64,000 nucleotides of DNA from Burkholderia cepacia ATCC 25416 (GCF_001411495.1 NZ_CP012982.1:2356001-2420000); one strand, 5' to 3'. Positions 18,958 through 29,896 are shown, counted from the stretch's first letter. The notes: a model not told the origin generated them from the letters alone. Made by a program: numbers and translations.

Positions 18958-21900
18958 ATGAGCCAGACCGCTGTCGATTCAACCATCGATCATTCCGATC
19001 CTTCCTGTTTTTCTCCCATTGCCTTTCGCTCGCAGCTCGTCGCGATGATCGCGGCGCTGCTCGACGAGCCCGTCGACGAAATCGCGTCGCTCGACGATGA
19101 CGAGGACCTGCTGAGCTGCGGCCTCGATTCGATCCGGCTGATGTATCTGCAGACGCGCGTGAACCGGCTCGGCTACGCGCTGACGTTCGACGCGCTCGCG
19201 CGTACGCCGACGCTCGGCGCGTGGGCCGAGCTGCTCGCGAATGCGCCGCGCGGCGCATCCGCGGCGCCCGACGTCGAAGCCGCCGAGGCCGCCGAGGCGG
19301 TCGATGTCGACGTGCATGCGCCGTTCGACTTGTCCGCGGTGCAGCAGGCGTACTGGCTTGGCCGCGGCGACGGTGAAGTGCTCGGCAACGTGAGCTGCCA
19401 CGCATTCCTCGAGTTTCGCAGCCGCGCGATCGATCCCGTTCGTCTCGATGCGGCGTGCCGACTCGTGCGCGAACGCCATCCGATGCTGCGTGCGCGCTTT
19501 GCCGGCGGCCGCCAGCAGATCGTCGCGGCACCCGAGGCGCCGGTGTTCGCGCATGCGGACTGGCGCGACCGGACGCCCGCCGAAGCGGAAACCGAATGGG
19601 TGTCGCTGCGCGCGTTCCGGTCGCACGAATGTCTCGACGTCGAGCACGCGCAGGTCTTCATGATGGGCCTCGCGCAGATGCCCGGCGGCGAGGATCGCGT
19701 GTGGCTGAGCGTGGACCTGCTCGCGGCCGACGTGGACAGCGTGCGGCTGCTGATGCAGGAGATCGGTGCCGCGTATGCCGAGCCGTCGGCGTTGCCCGAC
19801 GCGCCGTCGACGTGGTTTCCGACCTGGCTCGCGCGTCGCGCGGCCGATACGCGCGATGCGCGGGCCGCGGCGCGCGATGCATGGCAGGCGCGGCTCGCGA
19901 CACTGCCGGAAGGGCCGGCGCTGCCGCTCGCCCGTGCGCCGGAAACGATCCGCGCGCCGCGTTTCAGCCGCGTCACGCATACGCTGAGCACGGCCGAACT
20001 GACGCGCCTGCAGGCGCGGGCCGCGCAGCATGGCGTCACGCTGTCGTCGGTGTTCGGTGCGGCGTTCGCCGCGGTGCTCGCGCGCTGGAGCGGCCGGCAG
20101 GCGTTCCTGCTCAACGTGCCGCTGTTCGACCGGCACGGCGATGCGCCCGATCTCGGCCGCGTGATCGCCGATTTCACGACGCTGCTGCTCGTCGAATGCG
20201 ACATGCGCGCCGACGCGAGCGCGGCCGACACGGTACGCGCGTTCCAGCAGCGGCTGCACGGCGCGATCGCGCAGGCTGCGTATCCGGCGCTCGACGTGCT
20301 GCGCGATGCACGCAGGCAGGGCGCGCCGCGCGCGGCGCCCGTCGTGTTCTCGTGCAATCTCGGCGACGCGCCGTTCGTGCCCGACGCATTCGCGCGCGTG
20401 TTCGGCGATCTGCACGACATGATTTCGCAGACGCCGCAGGTGTGGCTCGATCACCAGCTCTATCGCGTGCCGGACGGCGCGTTGCTCGCATGGGACAGCG
20501 TCGACGGCCTGTTTCCCGACGGGATGGTCGATGCGATGTTCGGCGCGTATGTCGCGCTCGTGCAGGCGCTGTGCGATCGCGACTGGCGGCTGCCGATCGC
20601 GGTCGAACTGCCGTCCGCGCAGCGACGCGTGCGCGATGCGCTCAACGCGGTGCCCGCTCCCGCGCGGCCGCGCACGCTGCATGCCGACTTCTTTGCATCG
20701 GCCGCGCGCGAGCCGGCGGCCGTCGCATTGCGGTGCGCCGAGCGCGTGGTGACGCGCGGCGAACTGGCCGCGCAGGCGCTGGCGATCGCGGGTGGCCTGC
20801 GTGCCGCCGGCATCGGTCACGGCGATGCCGTCGAGATCAGTCTGCCGCGCGGGCCGGAACAGGTGGCCGCGGTGTTCGGCGTACTGGCCGCCGGCGCGTG
20901 TTACGTGCCGCTCGACATTGCGCAGCCGGCCGCGCGCAAGGCACTGATCGAACGCGCGGCCGGCGTGAAGGCCGCGATCGGCGATACGGCGCACGCGGAT
21001 GCGCCGCTGCCGCGCTTCGATGTTGCATCGCTGATGAAACATGCGCCGCTGGCCGCGCCGCTCGCGGTGGCGCCGCAGGCCACCGCGTACGTGATCTACA
21101 CGTCCGGTTCGACGGGCGTGCCGAAGGGTGTCGAGATGACGCACGCGGCGGCGCTCAACACGATCGACGCAATCGATGCACTACTCGGCGTGCGTGCGCA
21201 AGACCGGCTGCTCGCGGTATCGGCGCTCGATTTCGACCTGTCGGTGTACGACCTGTTCGGCGTGCTCGGTGCCGGCGCCGAGCTCGTGCTGCCGACCCAG
21301 GACGACGCGCGCGACGCGGCGCGCTGGATCGACCTGATCGCGCAGCATCGCGTGACGCTGTGGAATTCGGCGCCCGCGCTGCTCGAAATGGCGCTGGCGG
21401 TGCCCGCCGCGGCCGACGCATGCCGCAGCGTGCGCGCGGCGCTGCTGTCCGGCGACTGGATCGCGCTCGACCTGCCGGCGCGCCTGCGCGAACGATGCGG
21501 CGACGCATGTGCGTTCCATGCGCTCGGCGGCGCGACCGAGGCCGGCATCTGGTCGAACGTGCAGACGGTGCGCGACGTGCCGCCGCACTGGCGTTCGATT
21601 CCGTATGGCCGGCCGTTGCCGGGGCAGGCCTATCGCGTCGTCGATACCGACGGCCGCGATGTGCCGGATTACGTGCCGGGCGAACTGCTGATCGGCGGCG
21701 ACAGTCTCGCGCGCGGCTACCGCAACGATCCCGAGCTGACCGCGCAGCGCTTCGTGCAGCACGCGTCGGGCCGCTGGTACCGCACGGGCGACCGTGGCCG
21801 CTACTGGCCCGACGGCACGCTCGAATTCCTGGGGCGCGAGGATCGCCAGGTGAAGGTGCGCGGGCACCGGATCGAACTGGGCGAGATCGAGGCCGCGCTG

Positions 21901-23376
21901 GCCGCGCATCCGCAGATCGACGGTGCGTGCGCGAGCGTCGTGAATGGCGAAGTTGCGCGCATCGTCGCCGCGTTCGTGCCGGCCGATTGCGGTGCCGCTT
22001 GCGTTGCCGATGCAGCGCCGTCGTCGCTCGCGGAGGCCGACCTGGCCGATACGGTTGAGGCGGAAGCGGCCGTTGCGCGCGCCGTCGCCGATCGGCTGCT
22101 CGATGGCGGCGCGGGCTTGCCGCCGTCGTTGCGTGCGCACCGGCACGCGAAAAGCGATGCGTCGATCTCCATCGACGGTGCGCTCGATCGGCTCGACTGG
22201 TATGCAACCGATCTCGACGATCTGACGGCGTCGCTGCGCGCGCTCGCAGCCGATCCGGATACCGCCGCGCAGCGCGTGCCGCTGGACCCATGCGTGGCAC
22301 CGCTTGCGTTCGCGACGCGTTTGCCGGACGGCGCGCGCGCGCTGCGCGAGTTTGCCGGCGCGCTGGAGGCACAGGCCGCTGCACGCACGGGGCTGCTGCG
22401 GGTCGCGGTGGTCGACGCCCGCGCCGGGCAATGGTTCGAAGCGGGCCTCGGTGTGCTCGACGATCCACGTTTCGATGTGACGCTGTTTGACGTGTCGCCG
22501 GGGCTGCTGCACACCGCACAGGCACGCTTCACCCTTACGAGGCCCGCGCTTCAGGCGATGCAGGACGGCTTGTTGCCCGCGCGGCATCTCGGCGAATTCG
22601 ATTGCGTGATCAGTTTCGCGGCCGCGCATCTGCGCGACGATCCGCGCGATACGTTCCGGATCGCGGCAGCGTTGCTGGCGCAGGATGGCCGCCTGCTGTT
22701 CGCCGACGTGCTGCGCGACTCGCCGTTGCGTGAACTCGTCGCGAGCGTGGCGGGTGATGCGTCGTTGCCGCGGCCGTTCACGCCCGATGCGATCGCCGCC
22801 GCCGCGCATGCGTGCGGTTTTGCGCTCGACTCCCGAAGCTGGCGTTCGAACGCATTCGCGTGCATCGACGCGCGCCGTACCGGCGAACCGGCCGCGCAAG
22901 CGGCGCTGGCCGACTGGCTGCGCGACCGCTTGCCCGACGCGATGCGCCCCGATGCGCTGTGGTGCATCGCGCGCTGGCCGCTCAACGCGAACGGCAAGAT
23001 CGACCGGCGGGCGGTGGGCGAGGCGCTCGCGCGCGCGCTCGGCGACGCACCTGCCGCCCACGATGCATTCGTGCCGGCCGACGAACGGCAGGCGACGCTG
23101 CTCGCATGCTGGGAGCACGCGCTCGGCCGCCCGGCGAACGCGCGCGACGCGACGTTCTTCGCGCTCGGCGGCGACAGCCTGCTCGCGACGCGCCTGCTCG
23201 CGCAACTGCGCGAGCGGCTCGGCGTGCGGGTCGGGATGGCGGCGTTCTACCGGCAGCCGACGCTCGCGGGTCTCGCCGCGCAGCTCGACGAGGCCGCACC
23301 GGCCGCGCCGGCCCTGCAAGCCTCGCAGGCCGACGGCGACACGCCGGTTGCGACGATCGAGGAGGGCGTGCTGTGA
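18958..23376 (+). CDS. pchE: Pyochelin NRPS PchE (dihydroaeruginoate synthetase)
   Basis: 1472 aa, the first assembly-line enzyme, joining salicylate and L-Cys and cyclising to dihydroaeruginoic acid. Domains in order: aryl carrier (about 20-95, GLDS serine near 58); cyclisation (about 110-545, DLLAADVDS fits the DxxxxDxxS motif); cysteine adenylation (about 570-1010, YTSGSTGVPKG near 713); an inserted degenerate methyltransferase-like epimerase domain (about 1080-1310), then the A-domain lysine NGKIDRR; peptidyl carrier (about 1375-1450, GGDS near 1404). The ATG at 18958 is preferred to a GTG two codons earlier. Its stop overlaps pchF (GTGA). Confidence 0.95.
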   Translation: MSQTAVDSTIDHSDPSCFSPIAFRSQLVAMIAALLDEPVDEIASLDDDEDLLSCGLDSIRLMYLQTRVNRLGYALTFDALARTPTLGAWAELLANAPRGASAAPDVEAAEAAEAVDVDVHAPFDLSAVQQAYWLGRGDGEVLGNVSCHAFLEFRSRAIDPVRLDAACRLVRERHPMLRARFAGGRQQIVAAPEAPVFAHADWRDRTPAEAETEWVSLRAFRSHECLDVEHAQVFMMGLAQMPGGEDRVWLSVDLLAADVDSVRLLMQEIGAAYAEPSALPDAPSTWFPTWLARRAADTRDARAAARDAWQARLATLPEGPALPLARAPETIRAPRFSRVTHTLSTAELTRLQARAAQHGVTLSSVFGAAFAAVLARWSGRQAFLLNVPLFDRHGDAPDLGRVIADFTTLLLVECDMRADASAADTVRAFQQRLHGAIAQAAYPALDVLRDARRQGAPRAAPVVFSCNLGDAPFVPDAFARVFGDLHDMISQTPQVWLDHQLYRVPDGALLAWDSVDGLFPDGMVDAMFGAYVALVQALCDRDWRLPIAVELPSAQRRVRDALNAVPAPARPRTLHADFFASAAREPAAVALRCAERVVTRGELAAQALAIAGGLRAAGIGHGDAVEISLPRGPEQVAAVFGVLAAGACYVPLDIAQPAARKALIERAAGVKAAIGDTAHADAPLPRFDVASLMKHAPLAAPLAVAPQATAYVIYTSGSTGVPKGVEMTHAAALNTIDAIDALLGVRAQDRLLAVSALDFDLSVYDLFGVLGAGAELVLPTQDDARDAARWIDLIAQHRVTLWNSAPALLEMALAVPAAADACRSVRAALLSGDWIALDLPARLRERCGDACAFHALGGATEAGIWSNVQTVRDVPPHWRSIPYGRPLPGQAYRVVDTDGRDVPDYVPGELLIGGDSLARGYRNDPELTAQRFVQHASGRWYRTGDRGRYWPDGTLEFLGREDRQVKVRGHRIELGEIEAALAAHPQIDGACASVVNGEVARIVAAFVPADCGAACVADAAPSSLAEADLADTVEAEAAVARAVADRLLDGGAGLPPSLRAHRHAKSDASISIDGALDRLDWYATDLDDLTASLRALAADPDTAAQRVPLDPCVAPLAFATRLPDGARALREFAGALEAQAAARTGLLRVAVVDARAGQWFEAGLGVLDDPRFDVTLFDVSPGLLHTAQARFTLTRPALQAMQDGLLPARHLGEFDCVISFAAAHLRDDPRDTFRIAAALLAQDGRLLFADVLRDSPLRELVASVAGDASLPRPFTPDAIAAAAHACGFALDSRSWRSNAFACIDARRTGEPAAQAALADWLRDRLPDAMRPDALWCIARWPLNANGKIDRRAVGEALARALGDAPAAHDAFVPADERQATLLACWEHALGRPANARDATFFALGGDSLLATRLLAQLRERLGVRVGMAAFYRQPTLAGLAAQLDEAAPAAPALQASQADGDTPVATIEEGVL

Positions 23377-26300
23377 GCTTCGATGACGTGCTCGATCTTT
23401 GCCGCGAACGCCGGATCGAACTGTGGTGCGACGACGGCGGCCAGTTGCGCTATCGCGCGCCGGCCGGTGCGCTCGATGCGGACCTCGCCGCGCGCATCAA
23501 GGCCGAACGCGACGCGTTCGTCCGCTTCCTGCAGGACGGCGCATGGCGCTGCGATCCGGTGCGCCGGCACGAGCGGTTCGCACTGACGCCGGTGCAGGCC
23601 GCGTACGTGCTCGGCCGCCACGAATCGTTCGAGTTCGGCGGCAATGCGTGCCATCTGTACGTCGAATATGGCGAGCCCGCGAATCTCGACTGCGTGCGCT
23701 TCGAGGCGGCGTGGAACGCGTGCGTCGCGCGGCATCCGATGCTGCGCGCGATCGTCGAGGACAACGCATGGCAACGCGTGCTGCCCGACGTGCCGTGGCA
23801 GCCGCTCACAGTGCACGACCTGCGCGATGCCGACGCGAACGCGTTCGACGCGCACGTGAAGCGCGTGCGCGAGCGTCTCGACCATGCGGTGCACGCGCTC
23901 GACCGCTGGCCGGTGCTGCAGCCGGAAGTGAGCCTCGGGCCGGACGGTGCGGTGCTGCACCTGTCGGTCGATTTCACGCTGATCGACTACGCGAGCCTGC
24001 AATTGCTGCTCGCCGAATGGCGGCGCCGCTACGACGACCCGCAGTGGCAGCCCGAGGCGCTCGACGCGACGTTCCGCGACTACGTCGTCAATGAAGCCCA
24101 TGCCGGCACGCGCGCGGAACATGCGCGCGACAAGGCGTGGTGGCTTGCGCGCATCGACGATCTGCCGCCGCGCCCCGATCTGCCGGTGGTGCCCGCGATG
24201 CCGTCCGGCGCACGGCCGCGCTTCACGCACCGGCATGCGCGGCTCGATCGTGCGCAATGGGCCGCGCTGAGCGGCCACGCGAGCCGCTTCGGCTTGAGCG
24301 CGGCGAGTGTCGCGCTGGCCGCGTTCGCCGAAGTCGTCGGCCGCTGGAGCCAGTCGCCCGCGTTCTGCCTGAACCTGACGGTGCTGAACCGGCCGCCCGT
24401 GCATCCGCGCATCGACGCGGTGCTCGGCGATTTCACCGCGCTGAGCCTGCTCGCGGTCGACGTGACGCACGGGCGCGATTTTGTCGAGCGCGCCCGCACG
24501 ATCGGCGCGCGGATGTTCGACGACCTCGACCATCGTGCGTTTACCGGTGTCGACGTGATGCGCGAACTCGCGCGACGGCGCGGCAAGGATGCGGCGCTGA
24601 TGCCGGTGGTGTTCACGAGCGGCATCGGCAGTGTCGGCCGGCTGCTCGGCGAGCACGCGGCCCGCGCCGAGCCGCCGCGCTACATGATCAGCCAGACGCC
24701 GCAGGTGTGGCTCGACTGCCAGGTGACCGATCAGTTCGGCGGCCTGGAAATCGGCTGGGACGTGCGCGACGACCTGTTTCCGGACGGGATGCCCGCGGCG
24801 ATGTTCGACGCGTACGTCGCCCTGCTGGGCCGGCTCGCCGCCGACGCGGCGTGGTGGTCGCGCGCGGGCGACATCGTGCTGCCGTCCGCTGCGCCCGCCG
24901 CCGGGATCCATCCGGATGCGGATACGCACATCGCGGCCGGCTTCGCCGCGCAGGCGTTGCGTACGCCCGACGCGCCGGTGGTGATCGATGCGCAGGGGGC
25001 GCGCACGTATCGCGACGTCGCGCAGCACGCGGCGGCGCTGCGGTCGGCGCTCGAACAGGCCGGCGTCGCCGCGGGCGATACCGTCGCGGTGCTGATGCCG
25101 AAATGCGCGCACCAGCTCGTGGCCGTGCTCGCGATCGTCCAGGCGGGCGCCGCGTACGTGCCGGTCGACAGCCGCCAGCCGGCGCTGCGGCAACAGGCGA
25201 TCCTGCGCAATGCGCGGGTGCGTGCGGTTGTCAGCGTGCAGGCGCTCGAGTTCGAACACGACGGGTGCGTGCGCATCGATGTCGATGCAGTGCCGGTCGA
25301 TCCGCAATGGCCGCCGCGCGCCGCGCGCGACATTCCCGGCGACGCACTCGCGTACGTGATCTATACGTCGGGCTCCACCGGCGAGCCCAAGGGCGTGATG
25401 CTGAGCCACGCGGCCGTCTGCAACACGCTGGCCGACATCAGCGCGCGCCATGAAGTCGGCGACGGCGACGTGGTGCTCGGCCTGGCCGAGTTGAGCTTCG
25501 ACCTGTCCGTCTACGACTTCTTCGGCGCGACCGCACGCGGCGCGTGCATCGTGCTGCCCGATCCGGCGCGCGGCAACGATCCGTCGCATTGGGCCGCGCT
25601 GATGGCGCGCCATCGCGTGACGCTGTGGAATTCGGTTCCCGCGCAAGGGCAGATGCTGATCGATTACGTCGAAGGCGAACCGGCGCTCGATGTGCCGGGC
25701 CCGCGCCGCGTCCTGTGGTCGGGCGACTGGATTCCGGTGACGCTGCCCACCCGCTGGTGGCGGCGCTGGCCCGACAGCGCGCTGTTCAGCCTCGGCGGCG
25801 CGACCGAGGCATCGATCTGGTCGATCGAGCATCCGATCCGTCCGGCGGACACGCAGCTGGCCAGCATTCCTTACGGCCGCGCGCTGACCGGGCAGACGAT
25901 GGAGGTGCTCGACGCGCTCGGCCGGTCATGCCCGCCGGGCGTGCGCGGCGAGATCCATATCGGCGGTGTCGGGCTGGCGACGGGTTACGCGAACGATCCC
26001 GTGCGAACGGCGGAACGCTTCATCCGTCATGGCGACGGGCGGCGACTCTACCGCACCGGCGATCTCGGCCGCGTGCGCGCCGACGGTTCGCTCGAATTCC
26101 TCGGGCGGCAGGACGATCAGGTGAAGATCCGCGGCTACCGGATCGAGCTGGCCGAGATCGATGCGGCGCTGACCGCGCATCCGCTCGTCGGCGCGGCCGC
26201 GACGATCGTGCTCGGCGACGGCACGGAGCGCCGGCTCGCGAGCTTCGTGTCGCTGCACGGCGCGGAGCCGCCGCAGCAGGACGACGCGCTGCACGAGATC

Positions 26301-28847
26301 GCGGCGCACGTGCGCACGGCGTTCGATGCCGCGCGCTGGCCCGCGCACGCGGACGTGGCGCGGTCGGTTGCCCGACTCGAAGCGGCCTGCGTTGCATCGC
26401 TGGCAGCGTGGATCGTGCCGGCAGGGGCGCTGACCGAGGAGCAGGCGACGGACTTCGCGACGTTGTGCGAACGGTTGCGCGTGCCGGCGGCGCGACAGCA
26501 TCTGCTGCGTCACTGGCTCGCGATGCTCGACCGGCATGGCGTGCTGCACGCGGATGCCGAAGGCGGCTGGCGCAGGCGGCCCGATGCCGGCCATGCCGAT
26601 GCGCATGCCTGCTGGGACGCGTTTGCGCAGGATGCGTCGCCCGATCTGTGGCCGGCCGTCCTCGTCGACTACTTCCGCGACAGCGCGGGATGCATCGACG
26701 TACAGGTGGACGGCACCGTGTCGCCCGCCGGCCTGATGTTCCCGGAAGGCGCATCGCATATCGCCGACGCGATGTACAGCGACGGCGAACATGCGCGGGC
26801 CCTGCACGACGGAATGGCACAGGCGGTGCGTGCGATCGTCGCGCGCGAGCCGCAGCGCCCGTGGCGCATCCTCGAGATCGGCGCGGGCACGGCCGCGGCG
26901 ACGCGGGCGATCGTCGACGCGCTCGCGCCGCTGGTCGAAGCGGGCGTGCGGATCGACTACCTGTTCAGCGACGTGTCGAGCTATTTCCTCGCGGCGGCAC
27001 GCGAGCGCTTCGCCGCGTATCCGTGGATGCGGTTCGAGCGGTTCGACATGAACGCGGCGCTCGACGCGCAGGGTATTGCGCCGCATTCGATCGACATCAC
27101 GATCAGCTCCGGCGCGCTGAACAATGCACGCGACACGGTCGCGCTGGTTGCCGGATTGCGCGCGCTGTCGGCGGCCGATGCGTGGTGGGTGATCCAGGAA
27201 CTGACGACCGAGCATCCGGAGATCAGCATCAGCCAGGGGTTGATGATGGAAACGCCGCACGACGCGCGCGTCGAATCGGCGCGTCTGTTCGTGCCGCGCG
27301 CGCAGTGGCTCGAATGGCTGCAAGAGGCGGGCGGCGATCGCGCGCTCGGTTGCGTGGCACCCGGCACGCCGCTCGACGCACTCGGCTACGACATCCTGCT
27401 CGCGCACGTGAAGCGCGGTGCGGCGCGCATCGCGCCGGACGCGCTGCTGGCATGCGTCGCGGAGCGCGTGCCGGGCTACATGGTGCCGTCGCAATTGCGC
27501 GTGCTCGACCGCCTGCCCGTGACCGCGAACGGCAAGATCGATCGCCGCACGCTGGCCGGCATCGCCGACATCCGCGAACCGGAGCCGGCGGCCGCCCGGC
27601 CGGCTCACGCGCAGGCCGCCGCCGATCCGCTGCTGGCGCGGCTGATCGGCTTGTGGGAAGCCGTGCTCGATACGCGCAACGTCACGCCCGATCAGGACTT
27701 CTTCGCCGCGGGCGGCGATTCGCTGCTGATCGCGCAACTCGTGTCGCGGCTGCGCGGCGAGGAACCGCTCGCGCACGCGCATCCGTTCGACCGGTTGCTG
27801 CGCTGGGTGCTCGCGCAACCGACGCCCGCCGCGTTCGCGCAATGCCTGCGCGACGCGGATGCGCGGCCGTCGGGCAGCGCATCGCCGGTTGCGCCGGCCG
27901 CTCCGCGCAGCGCGCACGTTTCGGCGGTCGTCCATGCGCCGGCGCCGCGCGTGCGTGCCGGCGTGCGGCCGATCACGCTCGCACCCGGCGACGGCGTGCC
28001 GCGCGTGATCGTGCATGAAGGGCTCGGCACCGTGCATGCGTATCGTCCGGTCATGCCGGCGCTCGCGCGGCTCGGCCCGGTGCTCGGCTTCGCGGTGCGC
28101 GACGCGCAGGACTATCTCGACCTGCCGGCGCGCCACCTGAACGCGACGCTCGGCCGGCGTTATGCGGATGCGCTGTGGCGCACCGGCGTGCGCGAGGTCG
28201 ACGTGCTCGGCTACTGCTCGGGCGGGCTGGTCGCGCTCGAAATGGCGAAGTCGCTGGTGCAGCTCGGCGTCGAGGTGCGCACGCTCGACATCGTGTCGAG
28301 CTACCGGATTCCGTACCTGATCGAAGACGAGCGGCTCGTGCTGTTCAACTTCGCGGCGACGCTCGGGCTGCCGCTCGACGCGCTCGGGTTTCCGGAAACG
28401 TACGTGCTGGCCGACGCACTCGCCGACGCATTGAAGGCCGACCCCGCGCGTCTCGCGCCCGGCAGCCTGCAGGCCCAGCTGGAGATTTTCGGCGACCGCT
28501 GCGAGCCGCTCGACACGTTGCGCCGCCGCGTGCTGCGCGCGGCCGCCGGATTGTCGATGCAGGACGAGGTCGCGCACCCGCTGCTCGACGAGCGCGAACG
28601 GCTGTACCGGCTCTTCATGCATTCGGTGCAGGCGAGCCACTGGGCGGGCGACGCGCCGTACGCGGGTGCGCTGCGGCTGTTCGTGCCGGAGCGCTGCAAC
28701 CCGCTGATTCCGCAACAGCGCGCGGCGCTCACCGAATACTGGACGGCGCAGGCGCTCGGCGGCATCACGTCCGTCGACATCCCCGGCGGTCATTTCGACT
28801 GCCTGAACGCCGCGTTCGTCGACACCCGCCTGAAGGAGGCGCAATGA
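23373..28847 (+). CDS. pchF: Pyochelin NRPS PchF
   Basis: 1824 aa, adds and cyclises the second cysteine, N-methylates and releases pyochelin. It begins with a TubC-like docking segment (about 1-55, DVLDLCRERRIELWCDDG). Then come cyclisation (about 65-490, DFTLIDYAS), adenylation (about 515-940, YTSGSTGEPKG near 663), an embedded methyltransferase (about 1080-1330, LEIGAGTAAAT near 1167), peptidyl carrier (about 1415-1480, GGDS near 1447) and thioesterase (about 1540-1820, GYCSGG near 1613). The start is a GTG overlapping the pchE stop; long upstream reading is only an overlapping frame. Confidence 0.95.
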   Translation: MSFDDVLDLCRERRIELWCDDGGQLRYRAPAGALDADLAARIKAERDAFVRFLQDGAWRCDPVRRHERFALTPVQAAYVLGRHESFEFGGNACHLYVEYGEPANLDCVRFEAAWNACVARHPMLRAIVEDNAWQRVLPDVPWQPLTVHDLRDADANAFDAHVKRVRERLDHAVHALDRWPVLQPEVSLGPDGAVLHLSVDFTLIDYASLQLLLAEWRRRYDDPQWQPEALDATFRDYVVNEAHAGTRAEHARDKAWWLARIDDLPPRPDLPVVPAMPSGARPRFTHRHARLDRAQWAALSGHASRFGLSAASVALAAFAEVVGRWSQSPAFCLNLTVLNRPPVHPRIDAVLGDFTALSLLAVDVTHGRDFVERARTIGARMFDDLDHRAFTGVDVMRELARRRGKDAALMPVVFTSGIGSVGRLLGEHAARAEPPRYMISQTPQVWLDCQVTDQFGGLEIGWDVRDDLFPDGMPAAMFDAYVALLGRLAADAAWWSRAGDIVLPSAAPAAGIHPDADTHIAAGFAAQALRTPDAPVVIDAQGARTYRDVAQHAAALRSALEQAGVAAGDTVAVLMPKCAHQLVAVLAIVQAGAAYVPVDSRQPALRQQAILRNARVRAVVSVQALEFEHDGCVRIDVDAVPVDPQWPPRAARDIPGDALAYVIYTSGSTGEPKGVMLSHAAVCNTLADISARHEVGDGDVVLGLAELSFDLSVYDFFGATARGACIVLPDPARGNDPSHWAALMARHRVTLWNSVPAQGQMLIDYVEGEPALDVPGPRRVLWSGDWIPVTLPTRWWRRWPDSALFSLGGATEASIWSIEHPIRPADTQLASIPYGRALTGQTMEVLDALGRSCPPGVRGEIHIGGVGLATGYANDPVRTAERFIRHGDGRRLYRTGDLGRVRADGSLEFLGRQDDQVKIRGYRIELAEIDAALTAHPLVGAAATIVLGDGTERRLASFVSLHGAEPPQQDDALHEIAAHVRTAFDAARWPAHADVARSVARLEAACVASLAAWIVPAGALTEEQATDFATLCERLRVPAARQHLLRHWLAMLDRHGVLHADAEGGWRRRPDAGHADAHACWDAFAQDASPDLWPAVLVDYFRDSAGCIDVQVDGTVSPAGLMFPEGASHIADAMYSDGEHARALHDGMAQAVRAIVAREPQRPWRILEIGAGTAAATRAIVDALAPLVEAGVRIDYLFSDVSSYFLAAARERFAAYPWMRFERFDMNAALDAQGIAPHSIDITISSGALNNARDTVALVAGLRALSAADAWWVIQELTTEHPEISISQGLMMETPHDARVESARLFVPRAQWLEWLQEAGGDRALGCVAPGTPLDALGYDILLAHVKRGAARIAPDALLACVAERVPGYMVPSQLRVLDRLPVTANGKIDRRTLAGIADIREPEPAAARPAHAQAAADPLLARLIGLWEAVLDTRNVTPDQDFFAAGGDSLLIAQLVSRLRGEEPLAHAHPFDRLLRWVLAQPTPAAFAQCLRDADARPSGSASPVAPAAPRSAHVSAVVHAPAPRVRAGVRPITLAPGDGVPRVIVHEGLGTVHAYRPVMPALARLGPVLGFAVRDAQDYLDLPARHLNATLGRRYADALWRTGVREVDVLGYCSGGLVALEMAKSLVQLGVEVRTLDIVSSYRIPYLIEDERLVLFNFAATLGLPLDALGFPETYVLADALADALKADPARLAPGSLQAQLEIFGDRCEPLDTLRRRVLRAAAGLSMQDEVAHPLLDERERLYRLFMHSVQASHWAGDAPYAGALRLFVPERCNPLIPQQRAALTEYWTAQALGGITSVDIPGGHFDCLNAAFVDTRLKEAQ

Positions 28848-29896
28848 AGGCTCATCCGCTGCCGGTCGTCGTGGCCGGCTCCCGCTTCGGCCAGTTCTAT
28901 GCGGCGGGCCTCGCCGCGTCCGGCACGTATCGCGTCGCAGGCATCCTGGGGCAAGGCAGCGCGCGTACCGCTGCGCTGGCCGCGCGCGTCGGTGCGCCCG
29001 TGTTCGACCGTCCGGAAGCGTTGCCCGACGACGTGCGCGCTGCGTGCGTCGCGGTCGGCGGCGCGGCGCGCGGCGCCGACGGGGCCGCGCTCGCGTGCCG
29101 GCTGCTCGAGCGCGGGATCGACGTCGTGATCGAGCATCCGCTGCTGCCCGACGAATGGGACCGCGTGCTGCGCACCGCGTCGCGTCATGGCCGGCGCTGC
29201 CTGCTCAACAGTTTCTATCCGAACCTGCCGGTCGTCTCCCGCTTCATCGCCGTCGCGCGACGGTTGCGTGAAACGAGTGCGCCCGTGCATGCGGATGTCG
29301 TGTGCTCGGTGCAGGCCAGTTACGCGGCGCTCGACGTGCTCGCCGCCGCGCTGCAGGGTGTAGGCCCGTGGTCGGTCGAGCCGGTCGGGCCGGCACTGTC
29401 GTCGATGCGCGAATGCGCGATGGTGCTCGCCGAAACGCCGGTCTCGCTGCGCGTGCACAACGAGATGGCGGCGGCCGACGACGGCCGGATGAGCATGCTG
29501 TTCAGCATCACGCTGACGACGGACGCCGGCACGTGGACGCTCGCGTCGCCGCATGGCCCGCTGTGGTGGGCGCCCGCGCTGCGCGAACCGGCGACGGACG
29601 ACGACGGGCTGTTCCCGATTTTCGGCGACGCGGCGGGCGACGACATGCCGAGCATCCAGATCTGCGACGATGCGCGCGATACGTGGGGCGCGATTCATGC
29701 CCGCAGCTGGCCGCAGGCGGCCGTGCGCGCGGTCGACCGGCTCGTGTCGGGCGAAGGGTTGCACGCGTGCAACCAGCGCAGCATCGACGTGACGCGCGTC
29801 TGGCAGCAACTGACGATGCAGCTCGGTTTTCCGGAGCAGCCGCCGGGCGACGCGTGCGCGGCCACGCTCGGCATGCTGCTGGAGCGTGCCGCATGA
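28844..29896 (+). CDS. pchG: Pyochelinyl thiazoline reductase
   Basis: 350 aa, matching Pseudomonas PchG in length. It is an NADPH-dependent Gfo/Idh-like reductase acting in trans on the PchF-bound intermediate, turning the second thiazoline into thiazolidine. A modified dinucleotide-binding start VVVAGSRFGQFYAAGL is seen, followed by the EHPLLPDEWDRVL segment. ATGA overlap with pchF; the stop overlaps the pchH start. Confidence 0.93.
   Translation: MKAHPLPVVVAGSRFGQFYAAGLAASGTYRVAGILGQGSARTAALAARVGAPVFDRPEALPDDVRAACVAVGGAARGADGAALACRLLERGIDVVIEHPLLPDEWDRVLRTASRHGRRCLLNSFYPNLPVVSRFIAVARRLRETSAPVHADVVCSVQASYAALDVLAAALQGVGPWSVEPVGPALSSMRECAMVLAETPVSLRVHNEMAAADDGRMSMLFSITLTTDAGTWTLASPHGPLWWAPALREPATDDDGLFPIFGDAAGDDMPSIQICDDARDTWGAIHARSWPQAAVRAVDRLVSGEGLHACNQRSIDVTRVWQQLTMQLGFPEQPPGDACAATLGMLLERAA

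Noticed and set aside
18979..21144. Very long minus-strand frames across pchE and pchF (up to ~970 codons).
   Set aside because: Codon-bias shadows of the NRPS genes; no protein family features.
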